A stretch of 64,000 bases of DNA from Cytophagales bacterium (GCA_017303805.1 JAFLBQ010000004.1:186001-250000); one strand, 5' to 3'. Positions 33,349 to 42,739 are shown, counted from the stretch's first letter. Numbers and translations: made by a program. The notes: generated by a model not told the origin, from the sequence alone.

Positions 33349-36132
33349 TTAACTGCCCATCATTACAAAAGCGCCCCAAAAGTAAGGATCTTTGTATTTG
33401 TTCATTAACTGGAGTTGTGCTTGTTTAAAAGCTTTCTGTTTGTTGCCGGTCTTGCTCCAGTTCGTATAAAAGTTTGTCATCAATTCCTGGGTGGCTGTAT
33501 CGTCCACCTTCCATAAACTCATAACCAGTGCGTTGGCACCGGCCACCAAAAATGCGCGTTGCAAACCGTACACGCCTTCGCCTGCACGCACATCGCCCAG
33601 CCCGGTCTCGCACGCACTCAAAATTATCAAATCAGTTCCTTCCAAAGAAAGATTCATTGCCTCGTAGGCAGTAAGCACTCCGTTATCATTGCTCTGTAAG
33701 TCCACGGAGGTATTGTTGGAAGTTTGCGCCCCGGCTAAAATTAAACCCGAGCGTAGCAACGGGTTGTTGCGTGCATTCTCTGCATCAATGCCCATGGCAT
33801 CGTTACCTTTCAGGTCCGCATCGGCTAAAAAATATCCATGCGTAGCAATGTGGATAATTGTGGGGGCCTTCAGGGCTTTTACCGAAGCCTCATTGGCTTC
33901 GCGTTGTTCGCGCCTGGTAACCTGGTAGCCGCTGCCTGCCAGTATTTTGTTAATCGCTTCGATTTCTGTTTTGGTTCCCGGCAACGGTACCGCAGTGCCC
34001 CCGTAATCGGGGAAGCCCAAAACAAATGCATCCTTCTTTTGATTGGATTTCTTGAACTCCTTTAAGCCAGCTACATCTTTGGCATTGCCTACTACCACTA
34101 CATCGTATTGATTTAGTAAATAACTACCATCGGGCTTTTTTAAGGTGTTGATGTTGATTTGATTGTAAACTCCGTCCGGTGAGAGGTAGAGAGTTTTGCG
34201 GGAGTTAACGAGCGGCTCGATGCGTTGCCAAAATTGCGCATAGGAATGCGTGTCGGCTATGCGTTGTTGGATTGCATTTTTATAAAATCGGGCATACCGT
34301 GTTTCCAGTTCGTTTCCATTTTCTAATAAAGCCATCCGGGGTGTGGAGATACCGGGATATAATGTGAGCACGAGGTACCGCGCCTGTTCCGTAAAATCTT
34401 TTTCGAATGTGGTTACGCGGATTATTTCTACCAGGGCCTCGGCATCGGTTAGTTTTGATAGTAACGCACTCCAGGTAATGTTGCCGGTTTCGTAGGCCCG
34501 CGCAAAATCAGAAGAACGTTCCGAAAGTGAGCGTTCCAATTTATTTGCTTCTTTCTCTAAAGCAACGAGGTCTATCTTCTGGGTTTTTAGTTCTTCTTTG
34601 GAGAGGCTGTAGTAGCGAGCCAGGTTTTCCTTCTGCCCTACCCAGGCTATGTAGTCTTTGATAAGACTTTCGTTACCGCTGGCTAACAAGGCTTTTTTTA
34701 CTTTGTTGGTTGAGTTAAGTAAGAGCGCTTTGGTGGCGATCTGGTAGTTAAAAACATCGCCCCATACTTCGGGGTTGGTTTGCCCGGCATCTATAGCAAA
34801 GTTGTAAAAGCGTTGAAACCGCGGCCGCAACACATCCCAAAACTTACTTTTTTCGGTCTCGCTCATAGGCGCAAAATATTGCTGGATAAACTCCAGCGAC
34901 TTATCGCAGGCTTGCTTCAGGTGCGGATAGGCTTTTGCAATCTCTTGCTTCTTCCAATACACAATGCCTACTGCCTCCAGCGACTTTACATAGTCGGGGT
35001 GGTTTTCGCCCAGCGTACGTTGCCTGATCTCCATTGCCTGCACCTGATTACGCTCGGCATCGGCCAGTCTGTCTTGTAACCGATAATAGTTTCCGAGGTC
35101 AGAAATTGCTTTCGCATAAGCCGGATGCTCGGTAGTGTATTTCTTTTTATACACTTCAATAGCTTTCAGCAACATGGGCTCTACCTTCTCTGGTTTGTTC
35201 ATTTGAATGTAGAGCAAGGCCAATTGATTTAGCAGGTTGGCATACTCCGGATTATTCTTTTGACCACGGCTTTCAAACACTTTCTGTATAGCTACAAATT
35301 CTGTTTCGGCTTGCGCGAGGTTGCCCGATAGTTGATAAAGCAGCGCGAGGTTGGAATTAAACTTTCGGGTGTCAAACGATTTTTTTGATTGCAGATTGCG
35401 CTTGTTGGAAGCCTCCACCGCAACCAGCGCCTGTTTCATTGCTTCAATAGCATCTGCATAGCGGCCGACTACCTGATTAAGCATTGCTTTGTTATTTAAC
35501 ACAATGGCATACTGCATGCTGTTGCTTCCCACTTTTGCTTCCAGAGCCACCAAGGCCTCGGCAAAAAGTTTTTCGGCCTCATTGTAATGACCCAGCGCTT
35601 GCAACAGTTTTGCTTTCGTATTGAGATTGGCTGCATAGGCCATACTTGTTTTTCCTATTCGCTCGCCTTCATTCAACGCATAGTTAATAAACTCTTCGGC
35701 TTCCAGCGTGCGGCCCTGGGCCAGGTACATTACTGCCATATTGGAAATACACCGTACATAGCTGATGTCTTGCGTAAGCCCGTAAGCCTCCATAAAATTT
35801 TTGGCTGTAATAAATGAGAGTTCAGCAATTTTATACCACCGCATGTTATAGTAATCAACGGCCAGGTTTAACGTATCGCTTGCTATTTCAGAGAGTGTAC
35901 GTTGGCCCTTGGGCTTCATATTATAAAAACCCTTCGTCCAGCCTTCGCCTTTCTGTTGCACATCCATAAAACTGGAGTTGTCGCTCACGGACATGGCAAA
36001 TTGAAAATCGAGTGAATCTAATTGGGCCTTTTTTTCGGCACCCGTTTCGGCTAAAGCCTGGGTAAGCCAATTGTTGTTTTGGGCAAACGCGGTGCCTGTA
36101 CCAAGCAAAAATAAAATCAAGAGGTTTTTCAT
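33349..36132 (-). CDS. Secreted TPR-CHAT domain protein
   Basis: A 927-residue protein from the ATG at 36132, which starts with a signal peptide (MKNLLILFLLGTGTAFA). About residues 100-430 are TPR repeats (for example LNNKAMLNQVVGRYADAIEAM and LNQLALLYIQMNKPEKVEPML). The C-terminal third is a CHAT caspase-like domain with catalytic His in HIATHG (about 765) and Cys in LSACETG (about 841). CHAT proteases partner with TPR modules in several bacterial systems. Export makes this one a periplasmic or surface protease candidate; its target is unknown. Confidence 0.9.
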   Translation of the reverse strand: MKNLLILFLLGTGTAFAQNNNWLTQALAETGAEKKAQLDSLDFQFAMSVSDNSSFMDVQQKGEGWTKGFYNMKPKGQRTLSEIASDTLNLAVDYYNMRWYKIAELSFITAKNFMEAYGLTQDISYVRCISNMAVMYLAQGRTLEAEEFINYALNEGERIGKTSMAYAANLNTKAKLLQALGHYNEAEKLFAEALVALEAKVGSNSMQYAIVLNNKAMLNQVVGRYADAIEAMKQALVAVEASNKRNLQSKKSFDTRKFNSNLALLYQLSGNLAQAETEFVAIQKVFESRGQKNNPEYANLLNQLALLYIQMNKPEKVEPMLLKAIEVYKKKYTTEHPAYAKAISDLGNYYRLQDRLADAERNQVQAMEIRQRTLGENHPDYVKSLEAVGIVYWKKQEIAKAYPHLKQACDKSLEFIQQYFAPMSETEKSKFWDVLRPRFQRFYNFAIDAGQTNPEVWGDVFNYQIATKALLLNSTNKVKKALLASGNESLIKDYIAWVGQKENLARYYSLSKEELKTQKIDLVALEKEANKLERSLSERSSDFARAYETGNITWSALLSKLTDAEALVEIIRVTTFEKDFTEQARYLVLTLYPGISTPRMALLENGNELETRYARFYKNAIQQRIADTHSYAQFWQRIEPLVNSRKTLYLSPDGVYNQININTLKKPDGSYLLNQYDVVVVGNAKDVAGLKEFKKSNQKKDAFVLGFPDYGGTAVPLPGTKTEIEAINKILAGSGYQVTRREQREANEASVKALKAPTIIHIATHGYFLADADLKGNDAMGIDAENARNNPLLRSGLILAGAQTSNNTSVDLQSNDNGVLTAYEAMNLSLEGTDLIILSACETGLGDVRAGEGVYGLQRAFLVAGANALVMSLWKVDDTATQELMTNFYTNWSKTGNKQKAFKQAQLQLMNKYKDPYFWGAFVMMGS

Positions 36133-36227
36133 AGCTAAAGAGTTGGGGTAAGCCAACGGCCATCAAAGTTTAAGCCGAACGTTTATTCGACAGAGCGAAT
36201 ATCGCAATTTTTTAAGAAGCGGAAATT

Positions 36228-37685
36228 TTACTCGGTTGCAATTTGCACGAGGCCGCGGCTGCCCTGAATGTCGGGTGCAGCTATTTCAACTTCCAAAAGC
36301 GAGTTGTGCGAAGCGTAATTGAATTTCTTCAAAATAAGCGGGCCTGCCGCTGTTACTGAAACCGGCCTGGGGCAGTAGATTTTTACAACCTGACTTCCAT
36401 ACACTTCTACATCTACCATAATACAGCCGGGTTTACTTTCCAACTTATAGATGTTGCCCGTGCCATCGTGTTGCACAAATACGGCAGGTGGTGTGCTTTC
36501 AATCGAATAAGTAAGTTGGTACACCTCGGCTTGCAGGGTGTTGAGGTATAAGAAACACCACGGCTGCTGGTAAAAATATGCCGGTATGGCATTTCCGTTT
36601 AGGAACGCATGTACAAATTGCCCCGGCTGAATTCTAAGTTTCACTACCAAATTGCCTAAAAGATCTCTTTGATACGATTGATCGGGCATCGCTCGGTTAT
36701 CTATTTCAACGCGGCCGGCACTTAGCTCCTGCAGGTGAGTAAATTTTTTGTATAACCATTGCGAGTGTAACTGGCGGGTATTTTTTGCCACGTACCGATC
36801 TGTAAGTTGCTGTACCTGGTTGTAGTAAGCAACCCACTTTGCAGTTACCGCTTCCTGCAGGAAATCATCTTGCGCAAGCCAGTTGGGCCAATGACTTTCT
36901 ATTACATCGGTTTGCTGCTCGGGTAGCGGTGTGGTGGGCAAACTATCTAATTGATACCACGGGTTGCCATAGTTAATTCTATTGATAACGTGTACCCCAA
37001 AATCGAAGTCGCCACCATTTACCTCCGGTGGCGGATTTAATTCCGGTATCTGGCTAAAATCGGTGTTGGCATACTTAACACCGGCTTCGGCCAACAACTT
37101 TCCTAAACTGTAGGCCCCGGTCGGGTTCCAGTAGTAGCTGTAGGCACAGGGTACAAAACTTTGCGGAAACGAATGCCCTTCGGCTGGCGATAATCCATAC
37201 TGCGCCAAAATTTCTTTGAAGGCTAAAATATGCCCCTGTAGTTCGTCTTCGGGCCACGGGTGCTTATCTATTAAGTTATACCATTCGGCCCTCCGTTGCG
37301 GTAGTCCTGCGGCCCAGTATTCATGGCCGGTTCCGTGCAATCCAAACTCGATAAAGGCGGCTTGCGCTTTAACATACTCCATGATGGCTAGCTGGTGCGA
37401 ATTTACCCGGTGCGTGTTGTTCCACTTTTCGCGTTGATGTGTGGTAGTGGGATACTTTGCCAGCACATTTGCACGATCCATCTCGCTAAGAATAAATAAA
37501 CATTGAATTCTTACACCGGCTGCTTTTCCTACAGCCACCATGGCTTGATAGTCTTGCAAATCAAAATTACGTTTTACGCCTGCCCGGTGCGGGCCACCAT
37601 GGGGTGTGATGGACAAATCGCTGCCTTCGTTCCAACCAAGATCATCAACTGCAAAAGCAAACGGACGGGGAAAGAGTAAGGCCAT
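36228..37685 (-). CDS. NodB-like deacetylase family protein of the aminosugar locus
   Basis: A 485-residue protein with no signal peptide. Its N-terminal half has polysaccharide-deacetylase metal-site features: AFAVDDLG (Asp14-Asp15) and GLHGTGHEYW with His116 and His120 in an HxxxH arrangement, plus GHSFP near 169-172. The C-terminal part (about 290-485) is beta-rich. The closest idea is a DUF2334/CE4-like deacetylase acting on a GalNAc- or GlcNAc-derived sugar. It is the last gene of the AgaS-PfkB-aldolase operon, 3 bases after the aldolase, and no AgaA/NagA-type deacetylase is present here. Confidence 0.6.
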   Translation of the reverse strand: MALLFPRPFAFAVDDLGWNEGSDLSITPHGGPHRAGVKRNFDLQDYQAMVAVGKAAGVRIQCLFILSEMDRANVLAKYPTTTHQREKWNNTHRVNSHQLAIMEYVKAQAAFIEFGLHGTGHEYWAAGLPQRRAEWYNLIDKHPWPEDELQGHILAFKEILAQYGLSPAEGHSFPQSFVPCAYSYYWNPTGAYSLGKLLAEAGVKYANTDFSQIPELNPPPEVNGGDFDFGVHVINRINYGNPWYQLDSLPTTPLPEQQTDVIESHWPNWLAQDDFLQEAVTAKWVAYYNQVQQLTDRYVAKNTRQLHSQWLYKKFTHLQELSAGRVEIDNRAMPDQSYQRDLLGNLVVKLRIQPGQFVHAFLNGNAIPAYFYQQPWCFLYLNTLQAEVYQLTYSIESTPPAVFVQHDGTGNIYKLESKPGCIMVDVEVYGSQVVKIYCPRPVSVTAAGPLILKKFNYASHNSLLEVEIAAPDIQGSRGLVQIATE

Positions 37686-37688
37686 ACC

Positions 37689-38513
37689 TTAGCAAACTTG
37701 TGGCGCAATAACGGACAATTTATTTTCGATGAGCGAAGTTACCGAGGCGGTTGCAACCGGAAATACCTTCCGAAGATCAATCTCATCAGTATCTTTCAAA
37801 ACCCGTTGAAGCGTTTTCATAAAAATATTTTTTGTCTCGGTAGCTAAATTGATTTTACAAATACCGCGGCTAATAGCTTGCACCAGTTGATCGTCTGGAA
37901 TGCCGGAACTACCGTGTAAAACAAGTGCTGCCGGTGTGGCATTATGAATTTGGCTAAGCAGTTCCAATTGCAACTTTGGAGGTTCTTTGTAAAAACCATG
38001 TGCCGATCCAATGGCAATGGCAAGTGCGTGCACTCCGGTTGCTTCAACAAACTGCGCAGCCTCGGCAGGTTGCGTGTAGCTACCTTGCTGTTGCTGACCC
38101 AATTTTGCCACATAGCCTAATTCTGCTTCCACATTAGCCCGATAAGATTCCGCAATTTTTACCGCCTCTTTGCTGATTCTTACATTTTCGGCAAATGGTT
38201 TTTCGCTGGCATCAATCATTACGGAATCAAATCCTGCATCAAGGCAGCGCTTCACCATTTCCAACGAGCTTCCATGGTCCAGATGAATCCACCCCTCGAC
38301 ACCCGTTTCTTTTAGTGCGGTGCGGGCCATCGCTACTGCAACTTCGGCTGTCAGGTACTGGATAGAACTTTCTGATAGTTGAAGAATAATTGGAAGGCGT
38401 TTGTTCTTTGCCGCCTTCAAAATTCCAAGCAGCGTTTCGAAATTATAAAAGTTAGTGGCCAGCAAGGCTGCCTTGTTGGTTCTGCATTCAGCTAATTTTT
38501 CTTGCAATCGCAT
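37689..38513 (-). CDS. Class II aldolase, tagatose-1,6-bisphosphate type
   Basis: A 274-residue zinc-dependent aldolase. HLDHGSS carries the catalytic and metal-binding residues, VEAELGYV and IGSAHGFYK give more metal ligands, and LHGSSGI and KINLATE bind phosphate. It belongs to the GatY/KbaY/fructose-bisphosphate aldolase family. The AgaS-like and PfkB neighbours point to tagatose-1,6-bisphosphate as substrate, giving DHAP and glyceraldehyde-3-phosphate. It is 2 bases after the PfkB gene and 3 before the deacetylase-like gene. Confidence 0.87.
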   Translation of the reverse strand: MRLQEKLAECRTNKAALLATNFYNFETLLGILKAAKNKRLPIILQLSESSIQYLTAEVAVAMARTALKETGVEGWIHLDHGSSLEMVKRCLDAGFDSVMIDASEKPFAENVRISKEAVKIAESYRANVEAELGYVAKLGQQQQGSYTQPAEAAQFVEATGVHALAIAIGSAHGFYKEPPKLQLELLSQIHNATPAALVLHGSSGIPDDQLVQAISRGICKINLATETKNIFMKTLQRVLKDTDEIDLRKVFPVATASVTSLIENKLSVIAPQVC

Positions 38514-38515
38514 TC

Positions 38516-39457
38516 CTAAAATGTATAGTTAAAAGTTGTTCGGGCTATTTCTTTTACGATTTCCAAATTGCCAAACGCCCCGGTACCACCGGGCCGCGTG
38601 GTATTAATGGCACCCGTAAGTGCTCCAAACTCAAGACACTCCGGCAACGAGCCTCCGGTTAAAAATTTATGTACAAAGCCTGCATCGAAACTATCGCCAG
38701 CGCCAATGCTATCTACCACGTGGGTATTCAAAAACGGAGCCTGATGAAGCAATTGCTGATTATGCCAGAGATAGGCGCCTGCATCACCGGCTTTAACCAC
38801 CACACACGGTGCGCTCAATTGTGTGGCTAATGCTTCGTGCAGGCTGCGGGTTTTAGTTAGTGCCAAGAGCTCCGTAACGTTAGGAAGAAAAAAATCTACA
38901 TGCGGCAACAGGTGTTGCAAGGGTAAATCCCATTGCTCAGCCGGATCCCACTGCGGATCGATTGAAGTTGAAAGCCCCAGCGCCTTCGCTCTCTTAAAAA
39001 GAGAAACCAAATTTGATCTGATACCGGTTTGAAGAAAAACAGAACTTACATGCAAATGCCGCGACTGCAGTAATAACTCTTCGGACACATCTTGTTCAAC
39101 CAGATGGCGCATGGCACCCGGGTAGGTTACCATGGCCCGATCCTGATCGAAATTAAGCACAATGGTAGCGCCCGTACTGTGCTGTGTGGACTGCCTGATA
39201 AATTGGGTAGCTACTCCTTTTGATTTTAAACTTGCAATCACCAGGTCGCCAAAGCTGTCTGCTCCTACTCTGCCCACAAAGGCTACGTTACTTCCTAAGG
39301 TGCTGGCATTGCTGGCAAAAATGGCTGAGCTGCTGCCCAGCGTAAGCGCCATGTCTTCGGCAAGTACTTCTTTTCCAACCTCTGGTGTTCTTTCAATTCG
39401 ATTTAGAATCAAATCAACATTCAACTCGCCAACAACCAGAATATCAAATTTCTTCAT
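38516..39457 (-). CDS. PfkB family carbohydrate kinase
   Basis: A 313-residue ribokinase-fold sugar kinase. It has the N-terminal GELNVDLI, substrate-loop GSSSAIFASNASTLG, and the catalytic ATP-binding signature DSIGAGDSFDAGF with its Asp general base. In the AgaS/KbaY setting the expected job is phosphorylation of tagatose-6-phosphate, but a GalNAc kinase or 2-keto-sugar kinase is equally compatible with the sequence. It is second in the operon after the AgaS-like gene (48-base gap). Confidence 0.88.
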   Translation of the reverse strand: MKKFDILVVGELNVDLILNRIERTPEVGKEVLAEDMALTLGSSSAIFASNASTLGSNVAFVGRVGADSFGDLVIASLKSKGVATQFIRQSTQHSTGATIVLNFDQDRAMVTYPGAMRHLVEQDVSEELLLQSRHLHVSSVFLQTGIRSNLVSLFKRAKALGLSTSIDPQWDPAEQWDLPLQHLLPHVDFFLPNVTELLALTKTRSLHEALATQLSAPCVVVKAGDAGAYLWHNQQLLHQAPFLNTHVVDSIGAGDSFDAGFVHKFLTGGSLPECLEFGALTGAINTTRPGGTGAFGNLEIVKEIARTTFNYTF

Positions 39458-39505
39458 GCCTTAGCAATATACTATTCAATGTTTTCTAATCTGCTGGTAA
39501 TTTGT

Positions 39506-40660
39506 TTACAAAATAGAATAGATGTTAACTCCTTCCACCACCCGTGTTATGGCACCAGTAGCCGAAGGTGTATCTGGCTTAAGGCCTAATTGCAGCGATT
39601 TATAAAAAGCCAGCATCTGAAAGGGCACGATGCTACTCACTGCAAGAAATCCCTCGTCAACAGCAGGTCCGTTTTCGGAATAGGTAAATACATGATCAAG
39701 TGCAATATCAGGTAGTTTAGATTCACCAACCCCAATTTCGAGCAATGGCGTACTACCCTTGTGCATGGTACGCACCAGGTCGCGTTCGTACTTTAAGGCG
39801 TGTTGATTATTTGAAAAGATGTAAGCCACCAGCGTGGTTGAGTCAACTACCGCTTTGGGGCCGTGCCTGAAACCAAGAAAGGAATCATTCTTACAGATTA
39901 CCTGCCCATCGGTAAGTTCTTGCAATTTTAAATGCGCCTCGGTTGCTGTTCCGTAAAAAGGACCCGACCCTAAGAATACCGCTCTTTTAAAATTAACATT
40001 TGCGAGTTGCTGCAACTCGGCTGCATAGTACTGCACCGATTTTTCTGCATACTTACACAGTAAGTCCACTTGCGGCAGCACTACATTTAATGCATTGCAA
40101 TGTGCAACTAACTTACCGGCCAGCAACATGCCTGTATAGCTGCTCGTCATTGCCAGACTTTGATCGTTTGCTTCGGCCGGAAGCACAATAACATACTTAC
40201 CGCCTTTTACTGCCTGGCGAGCCAAAAGTCCTTCCGGATTGCAGGTAATAATAAGATGAGCGCAAGCATCGCAAATTGTATCGGCCAGCGCAACGGCAGC
40301 CGCACTTTCGGGGCTATTACCCGACCGTGCAAAAGAAACCAGTAAGGTAGGCTCCTTCCGGAGCAGGTAATCGTGCGGATGCGATACAATATCGGTGGTA
40401 GAGATGGCATCGGTTACAATGCCAAATTGATTTTGAAAGATGCCCCGCAACGAAAGCCCAATAAATGCGCTGGTGCCGGCACCCGTTAGAATAATGCGTG
40501 CAGGCTTACTTGCTGAAATAAAATCAGAAATGCTTTTCTGTTGAAGTACAAGTGCTGCAGCTATTTTGGCCCACAATTCGGGCTGTTGCGCAATTTCGCG
40601 CGCGGTATGAATTGCGCCCTTTGCCTCCAGCTCAGAGCGGCTAATACCCAAATGGCTCAT
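39506..40660 (-). CDS. agaS: AgaS-like SIS-domain galactosamine-6-phosphate deaminase/isomerase
   Basis: A 384-residue protein, the same length as E. coli AgaS. Two SIS domains are visible: the first with LTGAGTSAFIG (about 58-68) and SFARSGNSPES (about 109-119), the second with FLGSGPFYG (about 234) and FRHGPKAVV. AgaS converts galactosamine-6-phosphate to tagatose-6-phosphate and ammonia. TAREIAQQPELW at the start matches AgaS rather than GlmS. It is the first gene of a four-gene operon and is divergent from a DeoR-family repressor. Confidence 0.88.
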   Translation of the reverse strand: MSHLGISRSELEAKGAIHTAREIAQQPELWAKIAAALVLQQKSISDFISASKPARIILTGAGTSAFIGLSLRGIFQNQFGIVTDAISTTDIVSHPHDYLLRKEPTLLVSFARSGNSPESAAAVALADTICDACAHLIITCNPEGLLARQAVKGGKYVIVLPAEANDQSLAMTSSYTGMLLAGKLVAHCNALNVVLPQVDLLCKYAEKSVQYYAAELQQLANVNFKRAVFLGSGPFYGTATEAHLKLQELTDGQVICKNDSFLGFRHGPKAVVDSTTLVAYIFSNNQHALKYERDLVRTMHKGSTPLLEIGVGESKLPDIALDHVFTYSENGPAVDEGFLAVSSIVPFQMLAFYKSLQLGLKPDTPSATGAITRVVEGVNIYSIL

Positions 40661-40680
40661 TAGGATTAGAATTAACTTAT

Positions 40681-40697
40681 CAAAAATAACAAAAATA
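40681..40697 (-). promoter_or_regulatory. Tandem TAnnTTTG -7 elements before agaS
   Basis: On the minus strand TATTTTTG occurs twice, at 40697-40690 and 40688-40681, just before the agaS start. TAnnTTTG is the -7 consensus of the Bacteroidota housekeeping sigma factor. No clear -33 TTG accompanies either copy. Confidence 0.4.
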
Positions 40698-40707
40698 AAT
40701 CATTATA

Positions 40708-40760
40708 CTTTCGTTTTATTTCTAAATAAATGAATTAATCCTTCCTTTTATTTCCAAATA
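40708..40760. promoter_or_regulatory. Direct repeats, candidate DeoR/AgaR-type operator
   Basis: TTTTATTTCTAAATA (40714-40728) and TTTTATTTCCAAATA (40746-40760) match at 14 of 15 bases, 32 bases (about three helical turns) apart, each preceded by a CTTTCG/CCTTCC-like box. The layout recalls the T-rich TTTC-containing sites I remember for E. coli AgaR. They lie between agaS and the DeoR-type gene. Confidence 0.5.
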
Positions 40761-40860
40761 GACTTAAAATTGTAATAGAAGCATAAAATTGGCGTCAACC
40801 ACTTATCTTTTCCTTATTTTACTAATGTTTTAACTTTCGTAAGATCAATTTAAGCCCCAA

Positions 40861-41640
40861 ATGTCGCGCAATCAAGATTCTACCGTAACCAGAAGAAAAG
40901 AAATACTGGAGCTAATTGCCGAAAAGGGGGAAGTGTTTGTGGAGGTATTGAGCCGCAAATTTGGCGTAAGCGAGGTAACCATCCGGAACGACCTGGACCA
41001 ACTGGAGCAAAAAAATATGCTGATCCGCGCGCGGGGCGGGGCGATAAAACTAGAAACCGGGGTGGGGATAGATCAGCGGTTAGCCGACAAAAACAAAATC
41101 AATTTTCAGGAGAAATCGCGCATTGGTAAAAAAGCAACCGAGTTGATTACCGAATCGGACACTATTATAATAGACTCGGGCAGCACCACAGCCGAAATGG
41201 TGCGGAATCTGCCCGACTTCCAGGACTTAACCATTATTACCAACGCAATGAACATTGCCAATCAGTTGGTAACACGCCCAAATGTAAATGTGATTATTCC
41301 CGGTGGCTACTTGCGAAAAAATTCATTATCGCTGGTAGGCCCGCAAGCCGAAAAGAGTTTGCGCAACTTCAATGTGGATAAAGCATTTTTGGGAGTGGAT
41401 GGTTTTGATACCCGCCAGGGACTTTATACCCCCAACGTAGAAGAAGCCCGGCTTAACGAAATTATGATTGAAATTTCAAAAGAGGTGATTTTGCTAACCG
41501 ACTCGACCAAATTCAGCAAACGGAGTTTTGCATTTATTTGTAGTGTAAGGGAGATTGATAAGGTAATAACCGATGGTGGCGTAAAAGATGACGACCGCAA
41601 GCGGCTGGAGGATGCCGGAGTGGAATTGATAATTGTTTAG
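40861..41640 (+). CDS. DeoR/GlpR (AgaR-like) transcriptional regulator
   Basis: A 259-residue repressor. The N-terminal HTH is VEVLSRKFGVSEVTIRNDLDQLE (about 26-48), the DeoR signature, followed by RGGAI. The effector domain (about 75-255) has DSGSTTAEM, ITNAMNIA, PGGYLRKNSLSLVGP and FLGVDGFD, typical phosphosugar-binding segments. It most likely senses a phosphorylated intermediate such as galactosamine-6-phosphate or tagatose-6-phosphate and controls both arms of the locus. It is divergent from agaS and convergent with the NagX-like gene, 2 bases apart. Confidence 0.92.
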   Translation: MSRNQDSTVTRRKEILELIAEKGEVFVEVLSRKFGVSEVTIRNDLDQLEQKNMLIRARGGAIKLETGVGIDQRLADKNKINFQEKSRIGKKATELITESDTIIIDSGSTTAEMVRNLPDFQDLTIITNAMNIANQLVTRPNVNVIIPGGYLRKNSLSLVGPQAEKSLRNFNVDKAFLGVDGFDTRQGLYTPNVEEARLNEIMIEISKEVILLTDSTKFSKRSFAFICSVREIDKVITDGGVKDDDRKRLEDAGVELIIV

Positions 41641-41642
41641 AG

Positions 41643-42737
41643 CTACAGTTTAAAAAAGATTTTCTTCTTGTAAAGGAAAAAACACAAGCCCCACTCCAAC
41701 GCAAAAATTACTACCGACCCAAGCAGTGCAGCCCCTGCTGTAGGAAAATGAATTAACTCAGCTACGCCCTCAACAATTTGCAGCACATATTCATTAAACC
41801 AGCGGGCGCCTACTATTTCAAAAAACAAATAGATAAAAATTGAGTTCATACCTACAATGGCAAAGAAGGCAATATGGGTGTGCTGTTTCAGATCAACCCA
41901 CCAATAAAACAAAGCCATTAACAACAAACACCAGCCACCGGAAACGAGTACGAAGGTAGTGGTGCTTATTCGTTTAATGATGGGAATGCCTGCTGCATTC
42001 AAACTATAGCCCACCAGCAATAAAATAAACCCGGCTACCAACAGGTATTTTAGTTTGAGTTTACCATCCAGATTCTGCAATAGTAACTTACCTACCAGCG
42101 CTCCCCAAATGGTGTGTGCAGCAGTTGGCAGACAATTAATTGCTACCCATCCATCTGAATTAATTTTGTTCATCAGCAGCAGGTCTATGTAATTACCAAA
42201 ATTATGTTGGTCGGTAAACGGCTGGTCAAAACCCGGGATGTTAGTAAACCGGTATAAAAGTTCGGTTACTAGAAGTAGCCCCACGCTCACGCCCAGTTGG
42301 GCCCCAACGCTCCAATTAAAAATCAAAAAAGCAATTAGTAATGTAACCGAAAGTTGTGTCAGCACATTCCACAACTCAAAAGAGAGTCCATCTGCGCGCA
42401 CCGCGTAGTTTAACACGCCCCAAAAAAACAACCACCCCGAGCGCGTTAGCATTTTAATAAACGATTGGTGCCAGGAAGTACCCAGGTGCTGTTGCCGGTG
42501 TACCGAGTAGGCCATGCTTACCCCGGCAATAAACATAAATGCAGGCTGCACCAAATCCCAAAACCGAAGGCCACTCCAGGGGTGATGGAAAAACTGTTCG
42601 ATCAGAAAATTAGCTGGAAATAATTCTGCCAAATGGTCGTAGAGGCGTGCACCCTCCAGCATTAAAAGCACCATAATTAAACCCCGGTAGAAATCGAGCG
42701 AACGCAGCCGGGTTTCAATTATGGATGCTGTTACCAT
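41643..42737 (-). CDS. NagX-like DUF5009 membrane protein
   Basis: A 364-residue protein with about ten TM helices, starting RLRSLDFYRGLIMVLLMLEG, the DUF5009/heparan-glucosaminide N-acetyltransferase signature. Relatives in aminosugar loci (NagX) are suspected of moving or acetylating GlcNAc-type sugars at the inner membrane. Here the neighbours suggest GalNAc or galactosamine as substrate. It follows SusD by 2 bases and is the last gene of the outer-membrane operon. No other sugar transporter is present in the locus, so this is the best inner-membrane uptake candidate. Confidence 0.8.
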   Translation of the reverse strand: MVTASIIETRLRSLDFYRGLIMVLLMLEGARLYDHLAELFPANFLIEQFFHHPWSGLRFWDLVQPAFMFIAGVSMAYSVHRQQHLGTSWHQSFIKMLTRSGWLFFWGVLNYAVRADGLSFELWNVLTQLSVTLLIAFLIFNWSVGAQLGVSVGLLLVTELLYRFTNIPGFDQPFTDQHNFGNYIDLLLMNKINSDGWVAINCLPTAAHTIWGALVGKLLLQNLDGKLKLKYLLVAGFILLLVGYSLNAAGIPIIKRISTTTFVLVSGGWCLLLMALFYWWVDLKQHTHIAFFAIVGMNSIFIYLFFEIVGARWFNEYVLQIVEGVAELIHFPTAGAALLGSVVIFALEWGLCFFLYKKKIFFKL

Positions 42738-42739
42738 TG

